From contig JBDKLD010000072.1 in the NCBI GenBank assembly GCA_039795715.1, positions 1 through 6,183 on the forward strand: a DNA stretch of 6,183 bases, in the 5' to 3' direction. Shown piece after piece: positions 1 to 5,456 of this stretch (positions within the stretch are counted from its first letter, which is position 1; each line of letters begins with the position of its first letter). The notes under the pieces were generated by a model, which had not been told where the DNA came from, made no database searches, and was given only the letters and a program-made list of their open reading frames with translations. Both the position numbers and the translations under genes were made by a program. The DNA is from JAGOSA01 sp039795715. GTDB lineage: Bacteria > Patescibacteriota > Minisyncoccia > Phycocordibacterales > UBA9973.

Positions 1-74
1 CGAACTGAGGCTTTTTGCCAAAGCAACACTTGGATTTTTTCGCGTTCCTCAATTGAAAAATGTTTGAATTTCAT
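1..74 (-). CDS. IS30-family transposase, N-terminal fragment (runs off left edge)
   Basis: Only the first 24 codons are in the window, reading leftward from ATG at 74-72. The peptide begins MKFKHFSIEEREKIQVLLWQ and continues KASV. This matches the start of the IS30-family N-terminal helix-turn-helix region, where a 'LT.EER..I..LL..G.S...IA' pattern precedes the DNA-binding helix that recognises the element's ends. The DDE catalytic domain would lie outside the window. There is no Shine-Dalgarno sequence. A TAAAAT hexamer (88-83) ends 9 nt before the ATG and could be the -10 box of a nearly leaderless transcript. The reading frame is intact as far as it can be seen, so whether the element is complete is unknown. 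Family assignment rests on a short stretch, but the pattern is characteristic. Confidence 0.75.
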   Translation of the reverse strand, partial: MKFKHFSIEEREKIQVLLWQKASV

Positions 75-96
75 ACACTTGAATTTTATCAAGTGT
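75..96. repeat. 8-bp inverted repeat flanking the transposase -10 box
   Basis: ACACTTGA (75-82) and TCAAGTGT (89-96) form a perfect 8-bp inverted repeat around a 6-nt centre. On the minus strand that centre reads TAAAAT, a good -10 hexamer. The repeat abuts the transposase ATG. It could be an operator for self-repression of transposase or a hairpin in the mRNA leader. The function is inferred; the symmetry is directly visible. Confidence 0.6.
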
Positions 97-118
97 TGCA
101 ATTACTTGTTGAACCTAT
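75..118 (-). mobile_element. Probable outer end of the IS30-type element (boundary uncertain)
   Basis: IS30-family elements have terminal inverted repeats of roughly 20-30 bp close to the transposase start. The stretch 96-118, between the palindrome and the next AT-rich segment, is a plausible terminal repeat. The other end of the element lies outside the window, so neither the repeat pair nor the target duplication can be verified. The 118 boundary is a guess to within about 10-15 bp. Confidence 0.3.
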
Positions 119-156
119 GAATTTTCATACTAAATTGAGAAAAAATAGTACAAAGC

Positions 157-195
157 AAAAACCGCCCTCACCTTTCGGTGTATGGGCAGTTTTTG
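157..195. terminator. Rho-independent terminator downstream of the NYN gene
   Basis: ACCGCCC (161-167) pairs with GGGCAGT (184-190) with one C-A mismatch. An inner CACC/GGTG helix closes on a TTTC loop. A-rich sequence on the left and T-rich sequence on the right give a U-tract in either direction. It begins 15 nt past the NYN stop codon, so it probably ends that minus-strand transcript and separates it from the transposase. Confidence 0.75.
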
Positions 196-210
196 TTTTC
201 GGGTTTGCGA

Positions 211-726
211 TTATTGTCGCATGCCGATTAAGTATTTTTTTGCATTTTGCGAGAGATCGACAAAATCATCAGCTGCTTCTTTGAGTTTGAGCGATGCGGA
301 TTTTCCGAACGCTGCAACTTCGACTTGTATGCCGGAGTGTTTTTGCAAATACTCAACGAGTGGGACAAAGTCTCCGTCGCCAGAAAGAATGATGGCAGCA
401 TCAATGCGCGGTGCAGTACGCACGGCATCGATTGCGAGCCCAACATCCCAGTCGCCTTTCTTGGCGCCACCAGAAAAGATCTGAAGGTCCTTGGTGCGGG
501 TTTCTATACCCATCTTCTCAAGTGCTTCAAAAAAAGCCTTCTCATCCCCCGCTTCCGAGGTGATGACATACGCGATCGCGCGGACGAGCTTGCGCCCTGC
601 CACAGCGTCTTTGACCACTGATCCAAAATTTACTTTTCTATTGTAGAGGTTGCGAGCGCTGTGGTAGAGGTTTTGAGTATCTATGAAGACAGCAACGCGC
701 TGCTCTTTATGTTTTATTATAGACAT
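211..726 (-). CDS. NYN-domain protein (LabA/DUF88-like, PIN-fold putative RNase)
   Basis: A 171-residue protein made almost entirely of one NYN domain, a PIN/FLAP-nuclease-like fold. The expected acidic signature is present: VFIDTQNLYHS at residues 13-23 (D16, N19), GDWDVGLAIDA at 91-101 (D92, D94, D100) and LSGDGDF at 114-120 (D117, D119). These residues form the likely metal site, so an active Mg2+-dependent ribonuclease is plausible, although LabA-type relatives are often known only through regulatory phenotypes. There is no signal peptide or membrane segment, so it should be cytoplasmic. The ATG at 726 is the only reasonable start. No Shine-Dalgarno sequence is visible, and a TACTAT hexamer lies 4 nt upstream. 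Its RNA target cannot be predicted from the sequence. It appears monocistronic, between its own terminator and that of rpsO. Confidence 0.88.
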   Translation of the reverse strand: MSIIKHKEQRVAVFIDTQNLYHSARNLYNRKVNFGSVVKDAVAGRKLVRAIAYVITSEAGDEKAFFEALEKMGIETRTKDLQIFSGGAKKGDWDVGLAIDAVRTAPRIDAAIILSGDGDFVPLVEYLQKHSGIQVEVAAFGKSASLKLKEAADDFVDLSQNAKKYLIGMRQ

Positions 727-730
727 ATAT

Positions 731-736
731 ATAGTA
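731..736 (-). promoter_or_regulatory. Possible -10 box of the NYN gene
   Basis: TACTAT on the minus strand ends 5 nt before the A of the NYN start codon, so a transcript would begin within or at the ATG. No good -35 hexamer sits 16-18 nt upstream, only A/T tracts. The same hexamer serves as -10 for rpsO and the membrane-protein gene, which is the main reason to record it. Confidence 0.3.
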
Positions 737-807
737 TGAAAAATTATTTAATTATTTTTAAAAAATATCGACCGTGCCTGTTGCTTTGGCAGAAAAAGTA
801 TAGCCAA

Positions 808-841
808 ATAGTGAAAATAAACAAAACCCGCCAATGGCGAG
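808..841 (-). terminator. rpsO Rho-independent terminator
   Basis: On the minus strand, CTCGCC (841-836) and GGCGGG (832-827) form a 6-bp stem with one G-T pair around an ATT loop. A T-rich tract follows (TTTTGTTTATTTT, 826-814). The stem starts 8 nt after the S15 stop codon. Confidence 0.8.
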
Positions 842-848
842 CTTGTTG

Positions 849-1112
849 TTACTTGAGTGCGAGAGCTTTGGTGACTTTGGCGTAGGCCGTTTTGTTCTTG
901 CGCTCGAGGAATTTCATGTGGGAACGTCGGTCTGCAACCATCTTGATGAGACCACGGCGGGAATGGTTATCCAGCTTGTGTTTCTTGAGATGTTTTGAGA
1001 GGCTTTCGATCCTTTCAGTCAAAATAGCGATTTGCGCCGGCGAAGAACCGTTGTCCTTGTCGTGCAATTGCACCTTTTTGATTGCCGCTGCTTTCTTTGT
1101 TTTCTTCAACAT
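849..1112 (-). CDS. rpsO: 30S ribosomal protein S15
   Basis: S15 binds the central domain of 16S rRNA early in 30S assembly and contributes to a bridge with the 50S subunit. The family signature is clear: LHDKDNGSSPAQIAILTERI, then the SLSKHLKKHKLDNHSRRGL segment, then a VADRRSHMKFLERKN stretch. With the start used here the protein is 87 aa, close to the usual 88-89. An upstream in-frame ATG at 1121 would add three residues (MQA), but it directly follows the -10 hexamer and would lie upstream of the expected transcription start. The second ATG, at 1112, is therefore preferred, with a leader of only about 3-4 nt. The gene stands alone between its own promoter and terminator; the pnp gene that often follows rpsO is absent. 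An autoregulatory leader like that in E. coli would not fit such a short 5' end. Confidence 0.95.
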   Translation of the reverse strand: MLKKTKKAAAIKKVQLHDKDNGSSPAQIAILTERIESLSKHLKKHKLDNHSRRGLIKMVADRRSHMKFLERKNKTAYAKVTKALALK

Positions 1113-1121
1113 AGCTTGCAT

Positions 1122-1150
1122 ATAGTAGCACAGTATTAAAAATTTTGCAA
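1122..1150 (-). promoter_or_regulatory. rpsO promoter
   Basis: On the minus strand: -35 TTGCAA (1150-1145), 17-nt spacer, -10 TACTAT (1127-1122). The expected start of transcription is at about 1116-1115, 3-4 nt before the ATG at 1112 and downstream of the ATG at 1121. Confidence 0.7.
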
Positions 1151-1188
1151 GACCCCCTATATAGCCCTACTAATTTGCTATTTTGACC

Positions 1189-1218
1189 AAAAAAAATCCC
1201 CCTCATTCTTCATGAGAG
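1189..1218 (-). terminator. Terminator overlapping the 3' end of the membrane-protein gene
   Basis: On the minus strand, CTCTCAT (1218-1212) pairs with ATGAGGG (1206-1200) around a GAAGA loop, giving 7 bp with one G-T pair. GGA and then eight T residues (1196-1189) follow. The stem includes the last codons and the TGA stop (1205-1203) of the gene at 1203-1424, so coding sequence doubles as terminator. Confidence 0.75.
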
Positions 1219-1424
1219 AGATTGCTGTAACCATGCTCGAGTCTGTCTTCGTATTCATGAACTTGTCGTTCTTCTTTTTTTGTGGGTATCAGCATGAACG
1301 ATAGCAATACGAGTATGCAGAATACTATTGCTAAATACGATAGTTCCGGGTCGAACATTAGCCAGAAGAAAAGTGAGATGGAAACAGGCATTCCTAAAAT
1401 TTCTAATACTTTGTTTCGGTACAT
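1203..1424 (-). CDS. Small two-helix membrane protein of unknown function
   Basis: A 73-residue protein with two hydrophobic segments, about residues 8-24 (MPVSISLFFWLMF core) and 28-47 (YLAIVFCILVLLSFMLIP core), joined by a very short DPELS turn. A charged tail of about 25 residues follows (KKEERQVHEYEDRLEH, then YSNLSHEE). The positive TKK just after the second helix suggests both ends face the cytoplasm. I recognise no family. The gene is supported by a good promoter (TTTACA, 17 nt, TACTAT) and by a terminator that overlaps its stop codon. It is followed on the same strand by rpsO, but the terminator and rpsO's own promoter indicate separate transcription. The ATG at 1424 has no Shine-Dalgarno sequence and a predicted leader of only about 11 nt. 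Function cannot be inferred. Confidence 0.7.
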   Translation of the reverse strand: MYRNKVLEILGMPVSISLFFWLMFDPELSYLAIVFCILVLLSFMLIPTKKEERQVHEYEDRLEHGYSNLSHEE

Positions 1425-1441
1425 GTTTTCGAGTTTTATCG

Positions 1442-1470
1442 ATAGTACTACTCAGTAGATCTTTTGTAAA
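1442..1470 (-). promoter_or_regulatory. Promoter of the small membrane-protein gene, with a palindrome in the spacer
   Basis: On the minus strand: -35 TTTACA (1470-1465), 17-nt spacer, -10 TACTAT (1447-1442). The spacer contains the palindrome CTACTGAGTAG (1458-1448; 5-bp arms around one base), ending next to the -10 box. That position would suit a repressor or a MerR-like regulator, but no regulator is visible here. Confidence 0.6.
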
Positions 1471-1518
1471 TACGTTTTTATATATTGAAGCAAGTTCAAT
1501 CTAATGTCGCACAATATT

Positions 1519-1527
1519 TGCTATACT
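1519..1527 (+). promoter_or_regulatory. Extended -10 promoter of the Xer recombinase gene
   Basis: TGCTATACT (1519-1527) is an extended -10 element (TGn plus TATACT). No convincing -35 lies at the usual distance, as is common for extended -10 promoters. The first base of the ATG at 1534 is 7 nt past the -10, exactly where transcription should start, so the mRNA is predicted to be leaderless. Confidence 0.6.
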
Positions 1528-1533
1528 TTTAAT

Positions 1534-2517
1534 ATGTCAGTAGATGCCGAAAAAATGAAGCGTCAATTCCTCGAGTATATCGAGATAGAGAAAGGTAATT
1601 CGCTCAAGACGGTGACAAACTATGACCGGTATATTTCTCGATATTTCAGAGAAGAGAAAATTAAAACTATCGGTGATATAACAGAAGACTCTATACGATC
1701 TTTTCGTCTCTCGCTCAATCGCGCGAGTGGAATAAAAGTAAAAGGTCAGGTTGCTTCGACAATGAAGAAAAATAGCCAGAATTACCACCTTATTGCGCTT
1801 CGGGTTTTTCTTAAATTCCTCATGCGGCGTGATATTGAGGCTCTTCCCGCAGACCGCATAGAGCTCGCCAAGATAAAAGAACGCAGTCTCGACCTCATTA
1901 CCACAACCGAACTTTTCCGCATGATTGAAGCCGCGCGACAGATAAAAGTTCCTAAGAAAGTAAAAGCCAATGATAAGTCCGCCGAAAAAAGTCTGGCTAT
2001 CGCAACTGAGCGTGCACTTCGCGATAGAGCTATTCTTGAACTCTTTTTCTCAACCGGTCTCCGTCTCTCTGAGCTTTGTTCACTCAATCGCGACCTCGAC
2101 CTTTCTAGGGACGAGTTCTCTATCCGAGGCAAGGGCGAAAAGGTGCGGGTAGTTTTTTTGTCTGACGATGCCAAGTCCGCAATTCGTGAATATTTGGCTA
2201 AAAGAAAAGATATAGATGAAGCAATGTTTATTGAACTCTCTCGAAACAAATCAAAAGATGGTTCGCGCCGCATTACTCCCCGCTCGATTGAGCGTATTGT
2301 CAGAGATATTGCAATCAAAGCAGGTATTTCCAAGAAAGTCACACCTCACGTTTTGCGCCATTCTTTCGCTACCGACCTTCTTTCAAATGGCGCTGATATT
2401 CGCTCAGTTCAAATGATGCTCGGCCACGCCAATATTGCGACGACGCAGATCTATACGCATATTACGGACAAGGCACTGCGAGATATTCATAAAAAGTTTC
2501 ATTCGAAGAAAAGGTAA
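1534..2517 (+). CDS. Xer-type tyrosine recombinase (XerC/XerD-like)
   Basis: A 327-aa site-specific recombinase with the usual two parts. The N-terminal SAM-like core-binding domain spans about residues 7-100 (FLEYIEIEKGNSLKTVTNY at the start). The C-terminal catalytic domain runs from about 120. All catalytic residues are present: R177 (STGLRLSEL), K200 (RGKGEKVRV), H272 and R275 (PHVLRHSFAT), H298 (MLGHANIATTQ) and nucleophile Y307 (QIYTH). The probable role is resolving chromosome dimers at a dif site, as for single-Xer systems, but integrase activity cannot be excluded. Between about residues 137 and 160 it has a lysine-rich insert of roughly 20 residues compared with XerC/D. The ATG at 1504 would add 10 residues but lies upstream of the -10 box; 1534 gives the expected N-terminus. 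No attachment site or integrated element is visible nearby. Confidence 0.92.
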   Translation: MSVDAEKMKRQFLEYIEIEKGNSLKTVTNYDRYISRYFREEKIKTIGDITEDSIRSFRLSLNRASGIKVKGQVASTMKKNSQNYHLIALRVFLKFLMRRDIEALPADRIELAKIKERSLDLITTTELFRMIEAARQIKVPKKVKANDKSAEKSLAIATERALRDRAILELFFSTGLRLSELCSLNRDLDLSRDEFSIRGKGEKVRVVFLSDDAKSAIREYLAKRKDIDEAMFIELSRNKSKDGSRRITPRSIERIVRDIAIKAGISKKVTPHVLRHSFATDLLSNGADIRSVQMMLGHANIATTQIYTHITDKALRDIHKKFHSKKR

Positions 2518-2530
2518 TCTATAGAGATAA

Positions 2531-2559
2531 TTGTTGGAAATAAATAAATAGAGTAAAGT
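2531..2559 (+). promoter_or_regulatory. Promoter of the exonuclease III gene
   Basis: TTGTTG (2531-2536), 17-nt spacer, TAAAGT (2554-2559). The -10 abuts an ATG at 2560, while the expected transcription start coincides with the A of the second ATG at 2566. A leaderless mRNA starting at 2566 is predicted. Confidence 0.55.
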
Positions 2560-2565
2560 ATGACC

Positions 2566-3348
2566 ATGCGCATCGTCTCTTGGAATACCAATGGCCTCCG
2601 TGGCACTATCAATAACGGCATGTGGGAGCCTTTTGTCGCTTCTGCTAAGCCTGACATTATTTGTCTGCAAGAAACCAAGTCCGAACCACAGCAACTCCCA
2701 CCAGAATTTATAGAGCTCACAAAAAAGTGGCATAGCTCGTATTCGTGGAGCAAAGTTAAAAAGGGTTACTCCGGTGTTGCGATTATTTCAAAAGAAAAAC
2801 CATATCGAGTTGATGATGGTTTCGGTCATCCAGAATTTGACGATGAAGGCAGGACACTCGTTGCGTACTTCGAAGACTTTGTGCTCATCAATTGCTACTT
2901 CCCCAATGGCGGCGGCGGTCCACATAGACTCAAATACAAATTGGAATTTTACGATGCATTTTTGGAATTTATAAATAGTTTGCGTAAAAAGCATAATGTT
3001 ATTTTTACTGGCGACGTAAACACTGCGCATCAAGCAATAGACCTCGCTCGTCCAAAAGAAAATGAAACACACACCGGCTTTTTACCTGTTGAGCGCGCGT
3101 GGATGGATAAGTTAGTGAAGAAAGGCTGGGTTGATGTCTACCGGCATTTTTTTCCAGCGAAAGCCGACGCCTATACGTACTGGGATCAAAAGTCCGGCGC
3201 TCGTGCCCGCAATGTTGGTTGGAGAATAGACTATTTTTTCACGACAGAAGACGTCGTGCCCTATATTAAAAAAACTTCAATCCACTCTGATATATATGGT
3301 AGTGATCATTGTCCACTGTCGATAGATATTGACTTTATTGAGGAATAG
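2566..3348 (+). CDS. xthA: Exonuclease III-type AP endonuclease
   Basis: A 260-aa member of the exonuclease III/APE1 endonuclease-exonuclease-phosphatase superfamily. It incises DNA 5' of abasic sites in base excision repair and has 3'-phosphodiesterase or exonuclease activity. Conserved elements in order: MRIVSWNTNGLR (N7), IICLQETK with metal-binding E36, the NCYFPNG segment (Y111), TGDVNTAH with D150 and N152, a GWRIDYFF segment near 218-225 (D222), and the terminal GSDHCPL pair D247/H248. The length matches the family (about 250-270). The upstream in-frame ATG at 2560 would add only MT and directly touches the -10 box; starting at 2566 gives the normal 'M.I.SWN.NG' N-terminus. The gene lies 48 nt after the Xer gene on the same strand but has its own promoter, and is followed at a distance by a terminator. 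The symbol is by family; the bacterial paralogue name could be exoA. Confidence 0.94.
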   Translation: MRIVSWNTNGLRGTINNGMWEPFVASAKPDIICLQETKSEPQQLPPEFIELTKKWHSSYSWSKVKKGYSGVAIISKEKPYRVDDGFGHPEFDDEGRTLVAYFEDFVLINCYFPNGGGGPHRLKYKLEFYDAFLEFINSLRKKHNVIFTGDVNTAHQAIDLARPKENETHTGFLPVERAWMDKLVKKGWVDVYRHFFPAKADAYTYWDQKSGARARNVGWRIDYFFTTEDVVPYIKKTSIHSDIYGSDHCPLSIDIDFIEE

Positions 3349-3453
3349 GAACATTATTTAAGTAATATTTCATGGTAGTGCGTTCTTTATTGTAAGTATT
3401 TGTTAAATTGTGTTTTGAATTGTGTGTTTATTTCGCGTGTTTTTAGTTGGTAG

Positions 3454-3491
3454 AAGCCTCCCAAATTTTTTTTGAGAGGCTTTCTTTTTTT
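3454..3491 (+). terminator. Rho-independent terminator after the exonuclease III gene
   Basis: AAGCCTC (3454-3460) pairs perfectly with GAGGCTT (3476-3482). After one C-A mismatch an inner CAAA/TTTG helix closes on a T loop, and a T-rich tract follows (3483-3491). It lies about 105 nt past the stop codon; the stretch between (3349-3453) holds no gene I can support. Confidence 0.8.
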
Positions 3492-3514
3492 GAGACATAA
3501 GCGGGGTGGTGAAT

Positions 3515-3543
3515 TTGACTTCTGAAAGTAATTACGGTAAAAC
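3515..3543 (+). promoter_or_regulatory. Promoter of the 101-aa hypothetical gene
   Basis: TTGACT (3515-3520), 17-nt spacer, TAAAAC (3538-3543). The predicted start near 3550 leaves a leader of about 26 nt, A-rich and without a Shine-Dalgarno sequence, before the ATG at 3576. Confidence 0.5.
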
Positions 3544-3575
3544 TGCTTAAATTTGAACTGTTTAAAAATAAAAAA

Positions 3576-3881
3576 ATGGATACACTGCAAATCAGTGACT
3601 CCTCAAGAGAAATGTGTTCTCAAATATCTACTCTTTTACTTCACCTCGCGCTAGTCACAAAAAGATTACCTGAGATACTCGACGAAAATTTAATCAGCGC
3701 CAAAAACGGAATTGAAAATGAAGTTGAAATCACTCAGGAAATGAAGGAAATCCTTGCGACAAAGTTTATAGATTCGCTTGAGGGCAAAGAATTGATGAAA
3801 AGTATTGCCGGAGATATTGTCAGTACAAAAGACAAGAGATCGATTGTGGCGCTCATCGCACATTTTTTAGAGACAGAATAG
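3576..3881 (+). CDS. Hypothetical 101-aa protein, predicted helical and soluble
   Basis: I do not recognise this protein. It has no signal peptide, cysteine pair, nucleotide-binding motif or convincing membrane segment. Residues 13-33 (MCSQISTLLLHLALVTKRLP) are an amphipathic to hydrophobic helix candidate. The acidic middle (ENEVEITQEMKEILATKFI) and the C-terminal stretch (DKRSIVALIAHFLETE) also look helical, suggesting a small helical bundle or a partner-binding protein. Reality is supported by a credible promoter (TTGACT, 17 nt, TAAAAC), a terminator 16 nt past the stop, and normal codon use over the full length. It stands alone: the gene before it is terminated and the next one (cca) is convergent. 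The ATG at 3576 follows an A-tract with no Shine-Dalgarno sequence. No function is proposed. Confidence 0.65.
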   Translation: MDTLQISDSSREMCSQISTLLLHLALVTKRLPEILDENLISAKNGIENEVEITQEMKEILATKFIDSLEGKELMKSIAGDIVSTKDKRSIVALIAHFLETE

Positions 3882-3896
3882 CAATACAAAAATAAG

Positions 3897-3921
3897 CCGG
3901 AACATTGTGTCCGGTTTTTTT
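3897..3921. terminator. Bidirectional terminator between convergent genes
   Basis: CCGGA (3897-3901) and TCCGG (3910-3914) form a GC-rich stem, with possible weak inner pairing. T7 (3915-3921) follows on the plus strand and an A-rich flank (3887-3894) gives a U-tract on the minus strand. It can end both the 101-aa gene (stop at 3881) and cca (stop at 3935). Confidence 0.8.
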
Positions 3922-3934
3922 ATTTCTTGGATCC

Positions 3935-5443
3935 TTACACTCCATGTTTTTTTCTAATTTCCCCAATCTGCTCCCCTTCTTTTTCTTCCTTTGCTTGTCT
4001 CCCAGCTTCACCCATGTCCTTTAGAATTTTATCGGACATTTTGTCGAGCTCGTTGACTCTGTCCTTTAGATAATCAAGATTATTTTTCGAGTCATCTTCG
4101 AGGCATTCCTCAAGCAAAGCATGAAGCATCCAGCCCATGCGAGGTCCCGGTTTCATATGTAACGCTTCAATCATGTATTTGCCATCAATTTTAAGCATTC
4201 CCACAGAAGTTGGTGCACGAAGCGCTTCTTCGATCATCGCATGGTATTTACGTAACCTATAAGGTGCTTCTTTTTTCTTCATCCCTACCCTATCGCATTC
4301 CCTCACCTTCATGAGATCCCATATATTTTCCCTACCAACATTTACTATGGTTCGACGAACAGCTGAGAGTGTAATCTCTTCAGTATCAGCAAAAAACATA
4401 TGGTAACGCACAAGTGTGACAACTTTCTCGCTCAGTTCACGTGAAAAGTGCAGTCTTTCCATAATTTTCCGTACCATTCTCGCTCCTACAATTTCATGTC
4501 CGTAAAAAGTATACTTCCCCTTTCCACCAGCTTTTGTTCCATCCCAACGACGAGTTTTTGGCTTGCCAATATCATGAAAAAGCGCGGCTAGTCGTATATC
4601 AAGAGGCCAATTTTTCTCAGCTGCATGTCCGAGTGCATGAAGTATATGTTCAAAAACATCATATATATGCTCTCCTTTCTGCTCACAGCCAATACCCTCT
4701 TCGATTTCAGGAATAATATACTTGGTTAGTTTTAGTTTGGCCAATAGCCCAATTCCCCCCATTGGATCAGGTGACATTACTATCTTTATAAATTCATCTC
4801 GGATTCTTTCTACCGCAATATTGGCAAGTTTGTCGGAGTAAAGTGAAATTGCTTCCAAAGTTTCATATGAAACAGCAAATCCAAGTTGTGATGCAAACCT
4901 AATCGCTCTCAGAACTCGTAAGGCATCCTCAGAGAAGCGTTTACCTGGATTTCCGACAGTACGTACCACTTTGTCCTTTATGTCCTTTAAACCTCCGTAT
5001 ATGTCCTTTAAATGTCCTTTAGAAATATTAAAAGCCAAAGCGTTCATTGTGAAGTCGCGACGCTCAAGATCATCTTCGATTGTTTTCGCAAATTCAACTG
5101 TGTCAGGGTGGCGGTTGTCAGAATATCCGGCTTCTTTTCTGTATGTGGTTACTTCAACAATGTTGTATTTATCAGTATTCTCCCCTACCCCGGCTTCTTC
5201 TTTGGGAATACAAATAGCAACCGTCCCAAATCGGTTTTCATAGACGGTTTTCTCAAACAAGCCCTGAACTTCCTCGGGTCTTGCATTAGTCGTTACATCC
5301 CAATCCTTTGGCAAGCGTCCAAGGATAAGATCCCTAACGCATCCACCAACGAGAAAAGCTTCAAAACCATTGTTTTCTAGGGTTTCAGTAACATGCACGA
5401 CATAGTCTGGAATACTTCCAATATTTATTTCTTTTGCTTCCAT
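3935..5443 (-). CDS. cca: CCA tRNA nucleotidyltransferase (class II, with HD domain)
   Basis: A 502-aa enzyme that builds or repairs the 3'-CCA end of tRNAs using CTP and ATP. The nucleotidyltransferase head is complete: VGGCVRDLILG (residues 32-42), catalytic DWD (D47, D49), ERRDFTMNA (127-135) and the template-like EDALRVLRAIRFA (172-184) with the EDxxR motif that selects C and A. An HD domain follows (LFHDIGKPKTRRW, H290/D291, plus H316 in GHE), a layout found in many bacterial CCA enzymes with extra phosphohydrolase activity. The C-terminus is a charged helical tail (about 450-502). Neither tRNA in this window encodes CCA, so the enzyme should be essential. The ATG at 5443 is 13 nt downstream of the tRNA-Arg 3' end on the same strand, with no promoter or Shine-Dalgarno sequence between, implying a joint transcript. 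An enzyme adding only A or only CC is unlikely given intact motifs. Confidence 0.95.
   Translation of the reverse strand: MEAKEINIGSIPDYVVHVTETLENNGFEAFLVGGCVRDLILGRLPKDWDVTTNARPEEVQGLFEKTVYENRFGTVAICIPKEEAGVGENTDKYNIVEVTTYRKEAGYSDNRHPDTVEFAKTIEDDLERRDFTMNALAFNISKGHLKDIYGGLKDIKDKVVRTVGNPGKRFSEDALRVLRAIRFASQLGFAVSYETLEAISLYSDKLANIAVERIRDEFIKIVMSPDPMGGIGLLAKLKLTKYIIPEIEEGIGCEQKGEHIYDVFEHILHALGHAAEKNWPLDIRLAALFHDIGKPKTRRWDGTKAGGKGKYTFYGHEIVGARMVRKIMERLHFSRELSEKVVTLVRYHMFFADTEEITLSAVRRTIVNVGRENIWDLMKVRECDRVGMKKKEAPYRLRKYHAMIEEALRAPTSVGMLKIDGKYMIEALHMKPGPRMGWMLHALLEECLEDDSKNNLDYLKDRVNELDKMSDKILKDMGEAGRQAKEEKEGEQIGEIRKKHGV
4972..5021 (-). repeat. Cluster of four TAAAGGACA motifs inside cca
   Basis: TAAAGGACA (minus strand) occurs at 4972-4980, 4981-4989, 5002-5010 and 5013-5021. 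Further exact copies on the same strand lie at 4015-4023 and 4060-4068 in cca and at 5761-5769 between genes. In the cluster most copies encode LKD or KD, but the copy at 5013-5021 is read in another frame (SKGH), so repetition at DNA level is not purely a protein repeat. Confidence 0.6.
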
Positions 5444-5456
5444 CTATTGCTTTTTG

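Noticed and set aside
116..129. TATGAA-TT-TTCATA palindrome next to the IS end
   Set aside because: Short and AT-rich; IS30-type elements can favour palindromic targets, but without the other IS end no target site can be assigned.
247..621. Plus-strand ORF antisense to the NYN gene
   Set aside because: The NYN frame shows all conserved acidic motifs; the opposite frame has no recognisable domain.
1504..1533. Upstream start of the Xer gene (MSHNICYTFN extension)
   Set aside because: This ATG lies upstream of the extended -10 box, so it would not be on the transcript, and the extension does not resemble the family N-terminus.
1782..2342. 186-codon minus-strand ORF antisense to the Xer gene
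   Set aside because: The Xer gene has every catalytic residue over this span. The antisense ORF is serine/arginine-rich with no domain, as expected of a shadow frame.
2404..2753. Minus-strand ORFs across the Xer/exoIII junction
   Set aside because: They overlap the conserved ends of two well-supported genes and have no promoter or motif.
3406..3426. Short near-direct repeat AATTGTGTTTTG/AATTGTGTGTTT after exoIII
   Set aside because: Two imperfect copies of low-complexity T/G-rich sequence, with no further copies; not convincing as a repeat or small RNA.
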